A program made the position numbers and the translations under genes. A DNA stretch of 64,000 bases from Legionellales bacterium. Lineage in GTDB: Bacteria > Pseudomonadota > Gammaproteobacteria > Legionellales > Legionellaceae. The notes under the pieces are model-generated. The model made no database searches, was not told the DNA's origin, and saw only the letters and a list, made by a program, of their open reading frames with translations. Below, one piece after another: positions 1-8,876 of the stretch. Numbering within the stretch: the stretch's first letter is position 1; every line of letters starts with the position of its first letter. The stretch covers positions 26,730-90,729 of the forward strand of contig DAIDKT010000101.1 of assembly GCA_027449905.1 (NCBI GenBank), in the 5' to 3' direction.

Positions 1-637
1 CGGGAATGAGGAAGCCTTTACTGGGGAAATAACGCCCATAGCGAAGCGTGGGATCACAGGATGCCTCATCACGTTCCGCATCATACAACCTGAATTGCAA
101 GCGATCATCTTCATCTCGTAACACCTCATATAACATATAAAAACGGGTATAACTCTTTTCACCCCCGTTAATCACCACACCACCCGGTAAAAGCGTGGAT
201 TCATTGCGTTTTACTCCTTGGATTTTTTTAACCATCTCCTCAGCGATTCGCTGAATTTTTTCCTTCCCTGTATCTAACAGTTTCTGCAGTCGCGCATGTA
301 GATCCTTGCTATTTTTTTGGTCAGGAGGGTTCTCTCCGAGCTGAACCTTTTCAATCTCAGCCATGATATTTTTTGCTTCGTCTAACAATCGGCTGGCTTC
401 AATATCAAGTGCACGAACCTTCGACTCCCACGCCAACATGCTTTGAATAGAAACAGCCAAATCTTGCAGTGCTTTTGTATCGTTCGACAAAGAACGTGCA
501 AAACAGGCAAATACTCGTTCAAAAGCAACCTCCAATGAGTCCATTTGCGTGTTTACACGCCCCCGCGAGTCAAAATTAGCAAGAATGGTCCACAGCATTT
601 GTGGTGAAACATGTTGTTGGTCGTCACGTGTTTGCAT
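1..637 (-). CDS. Unknown coiled-coil protein, 3' part cut off by window edge
   Basis: An open frame runs leftward from ATG at 637 to the window edge without a stop, giving at least 212 residues; the C-terminus is missing. The start is set by an in-frame TAA upstream and by a good promoter at 711-683. Residues about 65-140 are hydrophilic and heptad-like, rich in Lys, Glu and Leu, suggesting a coiled coil. From about residue 145 a different domain begins, with a Gly-rich turn (LLPGGVVINGG) and then alternating aromatic and charged residues (SYTRFYMLYEVLRDEDD), looking like a beta-rich domain. I do not recognise the family. It lies downstream of another unknown accessory gene in the same direction but has its own promoter. 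A secreted effector is possible in this type of genome but is not shown by the sequence. Confidence 0.7.
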   Translation of the reverse strand, partial: MQTRDDQQHVSPQMLWTILANFDSRGRVNTQMDSLEVAFERVFACFARSLSNDTKALQDLAVSIQSMLAWESKVRALDIEASRLLDEAKNIMAEIEKVQLGENPPDQKNSKDLHARLQKLLDTGKEKIQRIAEEMVKKIQGVKRNESTLLPGGVVINGGEKSYTRFYMLYEVLRDEDDRLQFRLYDAERDEASCDPTLRYGRYFPSKGFLIP

Positions 638-682
638 AAAGCCCCAATGATCGTTTGGTATATCGCTTAGGTGTGTACTTGA

Positions 683-711
683 ATTATAATTAATGACGCT
701 TAATTAATCAA
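683..711 (-). promoter_or_regulatory. Sigma-70-like promoter for the leftmost gene
   Basis: On the minus strand the -35 box TTGATT (711-706) is followed by a 17-base spacer and a perfect -10 box TATAAT (688-683). The expected transcript start is near 676, giving a leader of about 40 bases before the ATG at 637. Only a weak ribosome binding site (TTGGGG) is visible. Confidence 0.6.
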
Positions 712-753
712 CCATGGGTGTTCCTGCAGCACAGTCACAACATGCGGATACGA

Positions 754-1968
754 TTATATTTGATTTTTTGATTGATCACTCGGTCTGGGTGATGGATATC
801 GCTCTAAGCTTTCCATAAATAGCGATTCTAAAGCGATCAAGGAAGCGGTTTTTTTGCCCCAAAACCAGGTCCAGTGGCCTTGAGCTTGTTTAATCACTTG
901 ATACCTTGGATCAGTTTTAATAAAAGTATCTTGATAGCTTTGAATAGCCTCTCGTGATTTTAAGGCTCGTAATTCACGGCGGACATCAATCAAAATTTTA
1001 GTCTTTAATACATCACCACGATATTTTTGATACTCTTCGGGAAGTTTATTCAATATTTTTGAATCCAATAAGATCCAATGTTTCCGCGCTTTAGCACCGT
1101 TTAGATTAGCATGTGGGTAATATTTTTTGATGATTTCTTCGGGCAATGTCAGAGATTGAGGTCGCGCGGATTTTATGGGGTATTCAATTAGTGCTGTTTT
1201 TGTAACAGAACGTTGGTATTGCTCCGACCTATAGCAAACACCCCGAGTCCGCAAACCCAATCTATAATCGGAGGTTAACATATATTCTGTTTGTGTCGAT
1301 CTGGACTGCAGAACCAAGGCGCGATCCATTTTAAGATTTTCATCGTATTCAGCTTTATCCTCTTTAGGCCAGGTGTTCGGATCATACATAGCAAAGATAT
1401 CACCTTCTTCGGTCATATTCGGCTTTTCTTTATCTTCCAAAGCCGATTGCTTGATACGTATTGCATCCCGCTGAACACCAATCCGGTTATCTAATAGTTT
1501 TGAAGCTTCATCTTGATAACCATATACACGAACGAATGCCTTTTGCTGTTGGTCGCTATAGACTTCCATGATCTTGTCATCACTTGCGGTGTAAATGCTC
1601 GGAGAATATGACCATAATTTCGCGAGCTCGATTGCCAACTGCTCAGCAAAGGATGCCTGGGTCATGTGCATGGTTTCTAATTTATTGGATTTTTTACAAC
1701 CGATAATATAGATGTCTTTCAAGTCTTGAGGGTTCTTTTGATAGATGCCAACCAGTGCCAACGCGGCTTTTTTGGGGGAAATGTCATCCAGACAAGGGCA
1801 ACCAGATGCATCAATGGTGTTGGTTCCTAACAAGGTCACCATTTCATCCGGGGGAACAGAACGCAAATTCACATCAAAGATAAATGATTGCTCAGGCTCA
1901 ACTTGCAGATCTTGCGCCAGAAACACATCGTTAAAGTCCATGTAAATAACTGACATATAAAACACCAT
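754..1968 (-). CDS. Unknown accessory protein, possible clan CD (C80/CHAT-like) fold
   Basis: This encodes a protein of up to 404 residues; starts at 1968, 1956 or 1941 are all possible and none has a clear ribosome binding site. Residues about 25-150 have a layout seen in caspase-fold C80/CHAT-type domains: a hydrophobic strand, a Gly turn where the catalytic His would sit (LLGTN), a strand ending in Cys (IYIIGCKKS), then an amphipathic helix (SFAEQLAIELAKLW) and a further strand. The usual Gly-His-Gly is not present, so if this is that fold it may be inactive. The C-terminal half is charged and helical, with an aromatic GHWTWFWGK segment near residue 370. There is no signal peptide or membrane segment. 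I do not know the family; a host-directed protein is a guess from genome type only. Confidence 0.6.
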   Translation of the reverse strand: MVFYMSVIYMDFNDVFLAQDLQVEPEQSFIFDVNLRSVPPDEMVTLLGTNTIDASGCPCLDDISPKKAALALVGIYQKNPQDLKDIYIIGCKKSNKLETMHMTQASFAEQLAIELAKLWSYSPSIYTASDDKIMEVYSDQQQKAFVRVYGYQDEASKLLDNRIGVQRDAIRIKQSALEDKEKPNMTEEGDIFAMYDPNTWPKEDKAEYDENLKMDRALVLQSRSTQTEYMLTSDYRLGLRTRGVCYRSEQYQRSVTKTALIEYPIKSARPQSLTLPEEIIKKYYPHANLNGAKARKHWILLDSKILNKLPEEYQKYRGDVLKTKILIDVRRELRALKSREAIQSYQDTFIKTDPRYQVIKQAQGHWTWFWGKKTASLIALESLFMESLERYPSPRPSDQSKNQI

Positions 1969-1987
1969 TTGCGTATTACATGTTCAT

Positions 1988-2016
1988 ATTATAGTCTATG
2001 TGAGTATCTATTTAAA
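1988..2016 (-). promoter_or_regulatory. Putative promoter of the 754-1968 gene
   Basis: The minus strand shows TTTAAA (2016-2011), a 17-base spacer and a perfect TATAAT (1993-1988). The -35 box lies just inside the end of the upstream DUF1840 gene, so the accessory gene appears to be transcribed independently of gltX. Confidence 0.5.
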
Positions 2017-2319
2017 CCACATGACGTCACACTTTTCATTGGCGGCAGCTTTTAATAAAGCTATCAACGGCATGGCGCGATGAAATAAACTCACCTCGTC
2101 ATCATCACTGTCCTGGACATCCGAATCATTGCTTTTTTTCTGGTGTGCTTTATGCTTTGTTAATTCTTGCTCCAATCGGCTCAAAGCAGGCAACACATCA
2201 TCCGCTACGATGGCACCAGGAACCGAACCACTTTGACCCATCATGATCAATAAACGCTCTGCAATATCACCAAACATTGTAATATTTGCATAAGCTTGGC
2301 AAGAAAAAGTCACTAGCAT
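2008..2319 (-). CDS. DUF1840 family protein
   Basis: This small protein of 103 residues matches the DUF1840 pattern well: an N-terminal MLVTFSCQAYANITMFGD segment, the MMGQSGSVPGAIVADDV core, a variable charged linker (residues about 55-75) and a C-terminal FHRAMPLIALLKAA helix ending in DVMWFK. The family is common in beta- and gammaproteobacteria and has no established function. The start codon overlaps the last 7 bases of gltX, so the two genes are translationally coupled and share an operon. Confidence 0.88.
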   Translation of the reverse strand: MLVTFSCQAYANITMFGDIAERLLIMMGQSGSVPGAIVADDVLPALSRLEQELTKHKAHQKKSNDSDVQDSDDDEVSLFHRAMPLIALLKAAANEKCDVMWFK

Positions 2320-3719
2320 ACAACGTCTCCCGTTTCACCTAAAATAAAAACAAGCCGTTTTAATACTTTGTCTCGTCCGAGCAAGGCCAGGGTTAAATCA
2401 ATCGAAGGCGACATCGTGCCCCCGGTTACTGAGACTCGCAATGGTTGGGCAATTTTACCAAGGCCAACATCAGCAGCTACGGCCACGTCATGAATACAAG
2501 TTTGAATACTATCTCGCTCCCAATGTTCAATGGTCAACAATCGTTGATACAATGTTTTGAGCAAAGCCAGCGCATCTGGTTGCAAATGTTTTTTGACAGC
2601 GGCTTCGTCATAAACCACATCAGGTTCATAGAAATATCGACTTTTTTCACAGATCTCAGCCAAGGTCTTACACCGCTCCGCTTGGGCGCCAATTAAGTCT
2701 TCTAATGATGGTCCTTGTGATGAATGCATTCCCTGATGTTGAAATTGCCAGGCCAACGCATTGGCCACACTGGCCGGTGGATCACTTTTGAGATAATGTT
2801 GATTGAGCCAATTTAATTTATCATAATTAAAGCTCGAAACACCTCTGCTGACATGTTGCAAGTCAAACTGTGTGATCATCTCTTCTAGACTAAAGATCTC
2901 TTGATCACCGTGAGACCAACCCAAACGAACCAAATAATTTAGCAACGCATGGGGTAAAAATCCTTGTTCTTTAAATTGCATCACACTCACCGCCCCATGT
3001 CGTTTTGATAAGCGCTTGCCATCATCACCCAAGATCATGGGTAAGTGGGCAAAAACGGGGATAGGTGCATTTAAAGCATGAAACAAATTAATTTGACGCG
3101 GCGTATTGTTGATATGATCATCCCCACGAATCACATGGGTTATCTCCATATCCCAGTCATCAACCACGACAGCAAAGTTATACGTCGGATGTCCATCTGA
3201 TCGTAAAATAATTAAATCATCAAGCTCCTGGTTATTGACTTGAATTTCACCATATACTTCATCGTGAAATGCCACCACACCACTTTCAGGATTTTTAAAA
3301 CGCACAACGTGTGGTTGATGCTCATCCTGAAAAGTCCCTGCTCGACAATGACCATCATAACGTGGTTTTTCTTTTGCGGCGAGTTGCCGTTGACGCAAGT
3401 CATCTAGGCGTTCTTTACTGCAGTAACATCGATAGGCTTTGCCTTCATTTAAAAACTGTTGGACAATTTGTTCATAACGCTGATAACGATTGGTTTGATA
3501 AAACGGACCTTCATCGTAATTCAAACCAAGCCAATCCATGCCTTCTAAAATCGCGGCAACCGACTCTTCTGTCGAGCGTTCTCGATCGGTATCTTCAATT
3601 CTCAAAATAAATTGTCCATGGTGATGTCTGGCATACAACCATGAAAAAAGCGCTGTTCTAACGCCACCTACATGCAAAAACCCAGTTGGGCTTGGGGCGA
3701 AACGCGTTCGCACGGGCAT
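2313..3719 (-). CDS. gltX: Glutamate--tRNA ligase
   Basis: GluRS of 468 residues, the normal length, charges tRNA-Glu in the cytoplasm. The N-terminus MPVRTRFAPSPTGFLHVGG holds the class I HIGH motif (as HVGG) and the KMSKS loop appears as KRLSKRHG near residue 236. The ATG at 3719 is chosen over an upstream in-frame start because the family always begins with this motif and because AAGGTGA lies just upstream. The gene is divergent from the hybrid kinase gene, with 84 bases between the two starts, and overlaps the following DUF1840 gene by 7 bases. Confidence 0.97.
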   Translation of the reverse strand: MPVRTRFAPSPTGFLHVGGVRTALFSWLYARHHHGQFILRIEDTDRERSTEESVAAILEGMDWLGLNYDEGPFYQTNRYQRYEQIVQQFLNEGKAYRCYCSKERLDDLRQRQLAAKEKPRYDGHCRAGTFQDEHQPHVVRFKNPESGVVAFHDEVYGEIQVNNQELDDLIILRSDGHPTYNFAVVVDDWDMEITHVIRGDDHINNTPRQINLFHALNAPIPVFAHLPMILGDDGKRLSKRHGAVSVMQFKEQGFLPHALLNYLVRLGWSHGDQEIFSLEEMITQFDLQHVSRGVSSFNYDKLNWLNQHYLKSDPPASVANALAWQFQHQGMHSSQGPSLEDLIGAQAERCKTLAEICEKSRYFYEPDVVYDEAAVKKHLQPDALALLKTLYQRLLTIEHWERDSIQTCIHDVAVAADVGLGKIAQPLRVSVTGGTMSPSIDLTLALLGRDKVLKRLVFILGETGDVVC

Positions 3720-3803
3720 AAAAATCACCTTTGGAATAATTCTGTTTGATTGGATCGGGTGTGTGTTATAATAGCCGACTTTGGTGATAGCACAAATAAT
3801 AAT

Positions 3804-6368
3804 ATGAAAAATTTGGGTATAAAAAATCAACTGCGTATCCTGACGTTGTCCCCTTTTGTGCTCTTAATCCTTTTTTGCGCATTCTTTTATAACTACCAGT
3901 GTCATCGCAATTTCAAATTGTATGAGTTATTCAGCCCGATTGGGGTATTTTCTGTAAGTGACTCCATGGGCTGGTTGTCGGTTCAATATCGAGAATCGTT
4001 AGTCCTCCTGAAACAATATCAAATGTATATACTGACAGTCAGTATCAGCGTGTTTTGCTTGGGCGTGGCGCTTATCGTCCATTTCCTCTTATCAAGAAAC
4101 ATCTACCGCCCCATCACCCGTTTGCGCCATAGCATGAAACAAATTCTCCGCGATGAATTTCAAACACCGATTCAAGTATCGAGTAACGGTGAGCTCGGCA
4201 TCATCGAGCGCGGATGTGCTCATTTGCAAGAAAAATATTTGAATGCAACCCATGAATTAAACCACCACATCGAAATTGCCACCCTTGAACTACATCAAAG
4301 TTTAGAGTTGCTTGAAGAAAAAAACATTCAATTATCCATCGAAAAAAAGAAAATTGAAGAAAAAAATCGCCAAAAATCTGAGTTCATCGCCAACATGAGT
4401 CATGAAATACGCACACCCATGAATGGTGTCATTGGGTTTACCAATGTTTTACTGGAAACCAAATTAGACTCGTTACAACTGGATTACGTTAAAACCATTC
4501 AATCATCCGCCCAAGATCTCTTGGTCATTATCAACGACATTTTGGATTATTCCAAATTAGATGCTGGCAAATTACATCTGGACTCGATACCGCTCAATAT
4601 TCGGGCGTGCATTGATGAAGTTTTGGCACTCATTACCCCCAATGCCCATCAAAAAAATATCGATCTTATTCCTATCACCGCAGGTGAAGTACCTAAAATT
4701 ATTTTGGGTGACCCCTGGCGAATAAAGCAAATTATCACAAATTTGATTAGCAATGCCGTAAAATTCACAGATTTTGGTTACGTATTAATCCGTACTGAAA
4801 TTGAAGCGGAAACGAGTGCAGACTACACATTAAGAATTTCAGTCAGTGATACCGGCATTGGTATGTCCGAAGAAACACAAGCCACCTTATTCATGGCATT
4901 CACGCAAGCAGATACCACCATCACCCGTCGCTATGGTGGTTCCGGATTAGGACTCGTTATCTGCAAACGTTTGGTTGAACATATGCAAGGGCAAATTTCA
5001 ATTCAAAGTGAACCGCACAAAGGAGCGACCTTTATCGTCACCCTTAAACTGGAAAAATTAGCCGCTTATGAAGCTGAAAAACATCAGCAGAATCACGCCC
5101 CCAAAATGAGTGTTCTGTGTTTTGAAGACAACCCTTTACACATGGAGGCCATTTCCAATGGTCTGAGCTATTTGGGAATCCATTGTATTCCGGTGACCAA
5201 ATTTGATCAATTGGAAGCTGCATTCATCACCCATTCAGATGCCCAGTTGGCCTTTATCAATATCAATCCCCATACTGAACAAAAAACCGCTGAGATTTTG
5301 ATAAAACAATCCACTCCCTGCGTTTTAGTTTCAAAAACCTATATCAAAAATTACCGTGATCTAGGTGCCAAAGGATTACTATTTAAACCACCAAATTTAC
5401 AGAAACTGCATCAAGTAATCGAATCTATTAACTCAAACGAAAAAAGGATCACGACATGGGAAGGAGTGGATGCTATGTTTAAAGACCCATCAGCTGACTG
5501 GGATAGTCAACAACTACAACGAGAATTAGCCAGAGCCAATGATATTTGTAAAAGCAATCTGGATAAAGAAGTCGAGTACAATGTGCAGAATTTAAAAAGA
5601 TTGCGCGCACAATTGAAACAAAAACATGCGACTATCTTAATCGCTGAAGATAATCTTATCAGCCGCATGTTACTGCAATCACTGCTCAGTGACAGTGCAA
5701 CAGTTGAAGCGGTCAATGATGGTGAAGAGGCGATACAGGCTTGCAATAAAAGTCAATATTCAGCAATCTTACTAGACTTACAAATGCCAAATCGCGATGG
5801 ATTAGAAGCCGCGGAGTATATTCATCATGAGTCAATTCTTAATCAAAAAACGCCGATTATTTTAATCAGTGCCAATGGGTATGATATCCACCAAGGGAAC
5901 CTGCAGAAAGCAGGTATCAATTTGTGTTTACAAAAACCAATCGATGAACCAAATTTATTGCATCATCTGTTACAGTTGATCAATAAAAACTCAAACCCAG
6001 CCATTAATTGGAGTGTGTGTATTGAGAAAGCATCTGGTAATCACGCATTGGCTTCCGAGCTCCTGGTTTCATTTATTAAAGAACTACAAGTCAATCGTGT
6101 GGAATTACTAGAGCTCTATCAACACAATGATCGCGTCAATATCGAAAAAATTGCCCACAAACTGCATGGCGGCTGTTGTTTTTGTGGGGTGAGCCGATTA
6201 CAAAGTCACGTGGCCAACATCGAAAATCGGGTGTTGCATGTTAACCATGTGGATGAGCTCCAAGATTCGTTTTTGAAATTGATAGAAGAAATCGACGCGG
6301 TATTGACTGAATATGAAGCATCTTACCGTTTTGAAAGCTCACCAGAAAAGGAAAAGGAACTCGTATGA
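3804..6368 (+). CDS. BarA/GacS/LetS-type hybrid sensor histidine kinase
   Basis: This tripartite hybrid kinase of 854 residues would, by family, phosphorylate a UvrY/GacA/LetA response regulator and control Csr/Rsm small RNAs. The start [13 protein letters not shown] matches the BarA-type N-terminus. In order: TM1 (about 10-30), a short periplasmic loop of roughly 45 residues, TM2 (about 75-97), HAMP, HisKA with H200 in [11 protein letters not shown], HATPase (about 300-418, with DTGIGM and GGSGLGL), a degenerate receiver (about 436-545, Asn where the phospho-Asp is expected), a true receiver with D658 in LLDLQMP, and an Hpt domain with H785 in AHKLHGG. The periplasmic loop is much shorter than in E. 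coli BarA, so signal input must differ. The stop overlaps the pfp start by 4 bases, which couples the two genes. Confidence 0.9.
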   Translation: MKNLGIKNQLRILTLSPFVLLILFCAFFYNYQCHRNFKLYELFSPIGVFSVSDSMGWLSVQYRESLVLLKQYQMYILTVSISVFCLGVALIVHFLLSRNIYRPITRLRHSMKQILRDEFQTPIQVSSNGELGIIERGCAHLQEKYLNATHELNHHIEIATLELHQSLELLEEKNIQLSIEKKKIEEKNRQKSEFIANMSHEIRTPMNGVIGFTNVLLETKLDSLQLDYVKTIQSSAQDLLVIINDILDYSKLDAGKLHLDSIPLNIRACIDEVLALITPNAHQKNIDLIPITAGEVPKIILGDPWRIKQIITNLISNAVKFTDFGYVLIRTEIEAETSADYTLRISVSDTGIGMSEETQATLFMAFTQADTTITRRYGGSGLGLVICKRLVEHMQGQISIQSEPHKGATFIVTLKLEKLAAYEAEKHQQNHAPKMSVLCFEDNPLHMEAISNGLSYLGIHCIPVTKFDQLEAAFITHSDAQLAFININPHTEQKTAEILIKQSTPCVLVSKTYIKNYRDLGAKGLLFKPPNLQKLHQVIESINSNEKRITTWEGVDAMFKDPSADWDSQQLQRELARANDICKSNLDKEVEYNVQNLKRLRAQLKQKHATILIAEDNLISRMLLQSLLSDSATVEAVNDGEEAIQACNKSQYSAILLDLQMPNRDGLEAAEYIHHESILNQKTPIILISANGYDIHQGNLQKAGINLCLQKPIDEPNLLHHLLQLINKNSNPAINWSVCIEKASGNHALASELLVSFIKELQVNRVELLELYQHNDRVNIEKIAHKLHGGCCFCGVSRLQSHVANIENRVLHVNHVDELQDSFLKLIEEIDAVLTEYEASYRFESSPEKEKELV

Positions 6369-7603
6369 AAAACGCAATCTATGCTCAATCAGGTGGAGTC
6401 ACCGCTGTCATCAATGCCTCGGCTTGTGGCGTGATTCAGACAGCCAGACAATACCCCAATCAGATCGGCACTGTGTTTGCAGCTAAAAATGGCATACTTG
6501 GGGCATTGAAAGAAGAACTGATTGACACATCGTTAGATAGTGATGCTGACATTGCCAAACTTCTACACACCCCTGCCGGTGCATTTGGATCCTGTCGCCA
6601 TAAATTAAAAGACAATGGCCCCGAGTTTGCTCGTTTGCTTGAAGTCTTTAAAGCCCATAATATAGGATATTTTTTCTACAATGGTGGCGGGGATTCGCAA
6701 GACACAGCGCATAAAGTCGCAAAAATGAGCCTGGAAACTGGATTCCCTATCACGTGTATTGGCATACCAAAAACTGTCGATAATGATCTCCCTTTCACCG
6801 ATGCATGCCCAGGATTTGGGTCAGTGGCCAAATATGTCGCTATTTCCACACGCGAAGCGGGTTTTGATATTGCATCAATGTGCGCTTCTTCTACCAAAGT
6901 TTTTATACTTGAAGTGATGGGTCGGCATGCAGGTTGGATAGCTGCAGCCAGCGGATTGGCTGGAACTCATCATCAACCACCTCATATCATCTTGTTTCCA
7001 GAGGTGGCATTCAATCAAGCTTTATTTATTCAGCGCGTTGCTGAATGTGAACGGCAGTATGGTTATTGTGTGATCGTGGTATCAGAAGGGCTGCGTAATG
7101 AAGCCGGGAAATTTTTAAGTGATGCAGGCATCCGCGACGCATTTGGTCATGCACAACTTGGCGGTGTTGCGCCGGTTATTGCCCAACTTGTCAAACAGGA
7201 GCTTAACTTGAAATATCACTGGGCTGTTGCTGATTATTTACAACGCTCGGCACGCCATATTGCATCAGGTATTGACGTAGAACAAGCATATGCGCTGGGA
7301 AAAGCTGCCGTCGAGTATGCGCTGGCCGGGCATAATGCCATCATGCCCATTATTGTCAGAGAACAAGATGAGCCCTATCGATGGAGCATTGACCATGTTC
7401 CGCTGGCAGATGTGGCGAATCAAGAAAAACAAATGCCTGCCGCTTTTATTCGCGAGGATGGAATGGGTATCACCGATGCCTGTCGACGCTATTTAACACC
7501 CTTGATACAAGGCGAAGCTTATCCACCTTATATCGACGGCATGCCAGACTACGTCCAGCTTAAAAATCAACTAACCCCAAAAAAGCTAGGTACATTTCAG
7601 TAG
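6365..7603 (+). CDS. pfp: PPi-type 6-phosphofructokinase
   Basis: Phosphofructokinase of 412 residues interconverting fructose-6-phosphate and fructose-1,6-bisphosphate. The motif PKTVDND near residue 136 carries the Lys typical of PPi-dependent enzymes (ATP enzymes have PGTIDND), and [10 protein letters not shown] replaces the ATP-type GGDGS loop. [15 protein letters not shown] is the fructose-phosphate binding segment. The gene overlaps the upstream kinase gene in an ATGA junction. As I recall, a letS-pfp pairing also occurs in Legionella, but this was not checked. A reversible PPi enzyme fits a metabolism built on amino acids and gluconeogenesis. Confidence 0.9.
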   Translation: MKNAIYAQSGGVTAVINASACGVIQTARQYPNQIGTVFAAKNGILGALKEELIDTSLDSDADIAKLLHTPAGAFGSCRHKLKDNGPEFARLLEVFKAHNIGYFFYNGGGDSQDTAHKVAKMSLETGFPITCIGIPKTVDNDLPFTDACPGFGSVAKYVAISTREAGFDIASMCASSTKVFILEVMGRHAGWIAAASGLAGTHHQPPHIILFPEVAFNQALFIQRVAECERQYGYCVIVVSEGLRNEAGKFLSDAGIRDAFGHAQLGGVAPVIAQLVKQELNLKYHWAVADYLQRSARHIASGIDVEQAYALGKAAVEYALAGHNAIMPIIVREQDEPYRWSIDHVPLADVANQEKQMPAAFIREDGMGITDACRRYLTPLIQGEAYPPYIDGMPDYVQLKNQLTPKKLGTFQ

Positions 7604-7621
7604 GTTGGGCCTTGGCCCAAC
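7604..7621. terminator. GTTGGGCC hairpin between convergent pfp and pilin genes
   Basis: An 8-bp perfect inverted repeat with a 2-base centre starts directly after the pfp stop and lies 5 bases from the end of the convergent pilin gene. The same 18-base sequence recurs at 46553-46570, also directly behind a gene, so it is a mobile or repeated hairpin that may act as a bidirectional terminator. No clear T-tract follows. Confidence 0.5.
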
Positions 7622-7626
7622 AAAGC

Positions 7627-8052
7627 TCACTCATCCATTCTTTTTCTACAATTCGACGGACGATATTGCAATGGCAAACTACCCTCATTACAAGTCCACA
7701 TCACATCACCTGTTGGACTAACAATCGGAGATAAGATCATGGTGCCATTACCAGCGATGGGAGTAAACGTGACTGTAATATCCCCTGATTGGGTATTCAG
7801 CTTGATTGAAGAGACGTTTTTTGTGGGAGGTGGGCTTTTGTACCCCTTGCCAATATTACCCGCCGGCATACCAAAACTCGATGCAACGGTCTCTTCTACA
7901 GCAGCTTTTGCCGAAGCAGCCAAGCTCATGCCCTCAATAACGCGAGCCCGGACGACATAATTTTGATAAGCCGGGATGGCAATCGATGTTAGAATACCGA
8001 TGATTGCTATTACGATCATTAACTCAATTAATGTAAAACCTTTTTGCTTCAT
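7627..8052 (-). CDS. Type IV major pilin-like protein
   Basis: Type IV pilin of 141 residues, expected to be cleaved by PilD and assembled into surface pili for attachment, twitching or DNA uptake. The N-terminus [14 protein letters not shown] carries the prepilin peptidase site, Glu5 of the mature protein and the long hydrophobic helix. Two Cys near the C-terminus (CNEGSL...SNC) would form the D-region disulfide loop. The ATG at 8052 is preceded by GGAGG, which decides against the longer frame starting at 8112. It is convergent with pfp and divergent from bolA. Confidence 0.93.
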   Translation of the reverse strand: MKQKGFTLIELMIVIAIIGILTSIAIPAYQNYVVRARVIEGMSLAASAKAAVEETVASSFGMPAGNIGKGYKSPPPTKNVSSIKLNTQSGDITVTFTPIAGNGTMILSPIVSPTGDVMWTCNEGSLPLQYRPSNCRKRMDE

Positions 8053-8113
8053 CCTAGCCTCCAACTGGTGTATACTGATACAATGCACATATAAAAGAAC
8101 TGATTGATTCATT

Positions 8114-8422
8114 ATGCTCAGATCACAACGTCTAGATCATGCACTAAGTCACGCATTAAAGCCAGTGTTATTAAAGATAGAAAATGAATCTTTTCGTCAT
8201 CGGGTTCCCGCAGATGCAGAGTCGCATTTCAAAATAATTATTGTATCGAGTCAGTTTGAGGGGTTAAAACAAATAGACCGTCATCGCATGATCCAATCCA
8301 TCGTCGCGGCAGAATTCAAAGACGGATTACATGCTTTATCTCTATCATTACATACACCAGTCGAGTGGCAGAATACGCAGAGTGTCATCGCGTCTCCACC
8401 TTGCCAACATCAAGACAAATAG
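8114..8422 (+). CDS. bolA: BolA family protein
   Basis: BolA of 102 residues, by family a partner of monothiol glutaredoxins in iron-sulfur and iron handling, and a morphology/stress regulator in E. coli. The core shows the BolA signature: [19 protein letters not shown] with the conserved His, then [15 protein letters not shown] and a C-terminal VEW...VIASPPC segment like that of E. coli BolA. It is divergent from the pilin gene (61 bases apart); TATACT and TACAAT in the gap are candidate -10 boxes, but no strong promoter or ribosome binding site can be fixed. Confidence 0.9.
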   Translation: MLRSQRLDHALSHALKPVLLKIENESFRHRVPADAESHFKIIIVSSQFEGLKQIDRHRMIQSIVAAEFKDGLHALSLSLHTPVEWQNTQSVIASPPCQHQDK

Positions 8423-8442
8423 GGTCGTCCTCCGAACATCAA

Positions 8443-8587
8443 TAGACCTCTTGCATAACCTGCGCCTTTTGCATGATTGCGGCGTTCTAAACATTTCTGC
8501 GGTGCTCATTTACTCATGTAAACTCCGCCCCTTGAAATGTTTATGCCTTGCACTCAAACAAAATTCTCAGGTTATACAAAAGGTCTA
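8443..8587. mobile_element. 145-bp MITE-like element with IS5/IS1031-type ends
   Basis: Terminal inverted repeats of 20 bp (8443-8462 and 8568-8587, two mismatches) begin TAGACC and contain TTGCATAACC, resembling IS1031-group (IS5 family) ends. Both sides are flanked by TA. The inside has no coding frame but holds an inner inverted repeat around CGGTGCTCATTTAC. I read it as a non-autonomous derivative lying directly behind bolA. Only this copy was noticed in the window. Confidence 0.65.
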
Positions 8588-8619
8588 ATATCACCCTCCA
8601 AGGAATTACCTGTTGACAA

Positions 8620-8803
8620 TAAGTAAACATCATTAAATACCTATCACTTTTTTCATCCCAACTGCAATGAATCTTTGAACTTTGTTCAATCGAAAAAAAG
8701 CTTACATAGAATGACTATGCACGCCTTTTTTCTCAATCTCAAAGTTCAAATCTCAATCACATTTGTGCGAAAAAAGTGATAGGTATTTAATGAAGTCCGC
8801 TTA
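8620..8803 (+). mobile_element. 184-bp MITE, copy 1 (TAAGCGGACTTCAT ends)
   Basis: The ends form a long inverted repeat of more than 30 bp: TAAG, a few mismatches, then TCATTAAATACCTATCAC and a T-run at the left, mirrored at the right as ...GTGATAGGTATTTAATGAAGTCCGCTTA. The inside is non-coding and itself partly palindromic. A second, inverted copy lies at 63325-63509 with high identity over the whole length. Fused ends without the interior occur at 34696-34721 and 48824-48887. No transposase with these ends is in the window. Confidence 0.85.
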
Positions 8804-8842
8804 TAACTTCCCCCCAAGCTTCCAAATTGGGTGCCATTGATC

Positions 8843-8848
8843 TATAAT
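8843..8848 (+). promoter_or_regulatory. -10 box upstream of the amino-acid permease
   Basis: A perfect TATAAT lies 29 bases upstream of the permease ATG. The position of the -35 box reads TTCCAA (8820-8825), a poor match, so the promoter may need an activator. Confidence 0.4.
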
Positions 8849-8876
8849 GCGCATTTTTTGCTAGGTTTTATCACGA

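Noticed and set aside
8331..8588. 85-residue frame after bolA
   Set aside because: It overlaps bolA in another frame and continues across the 145-bp inverted-repeat element.
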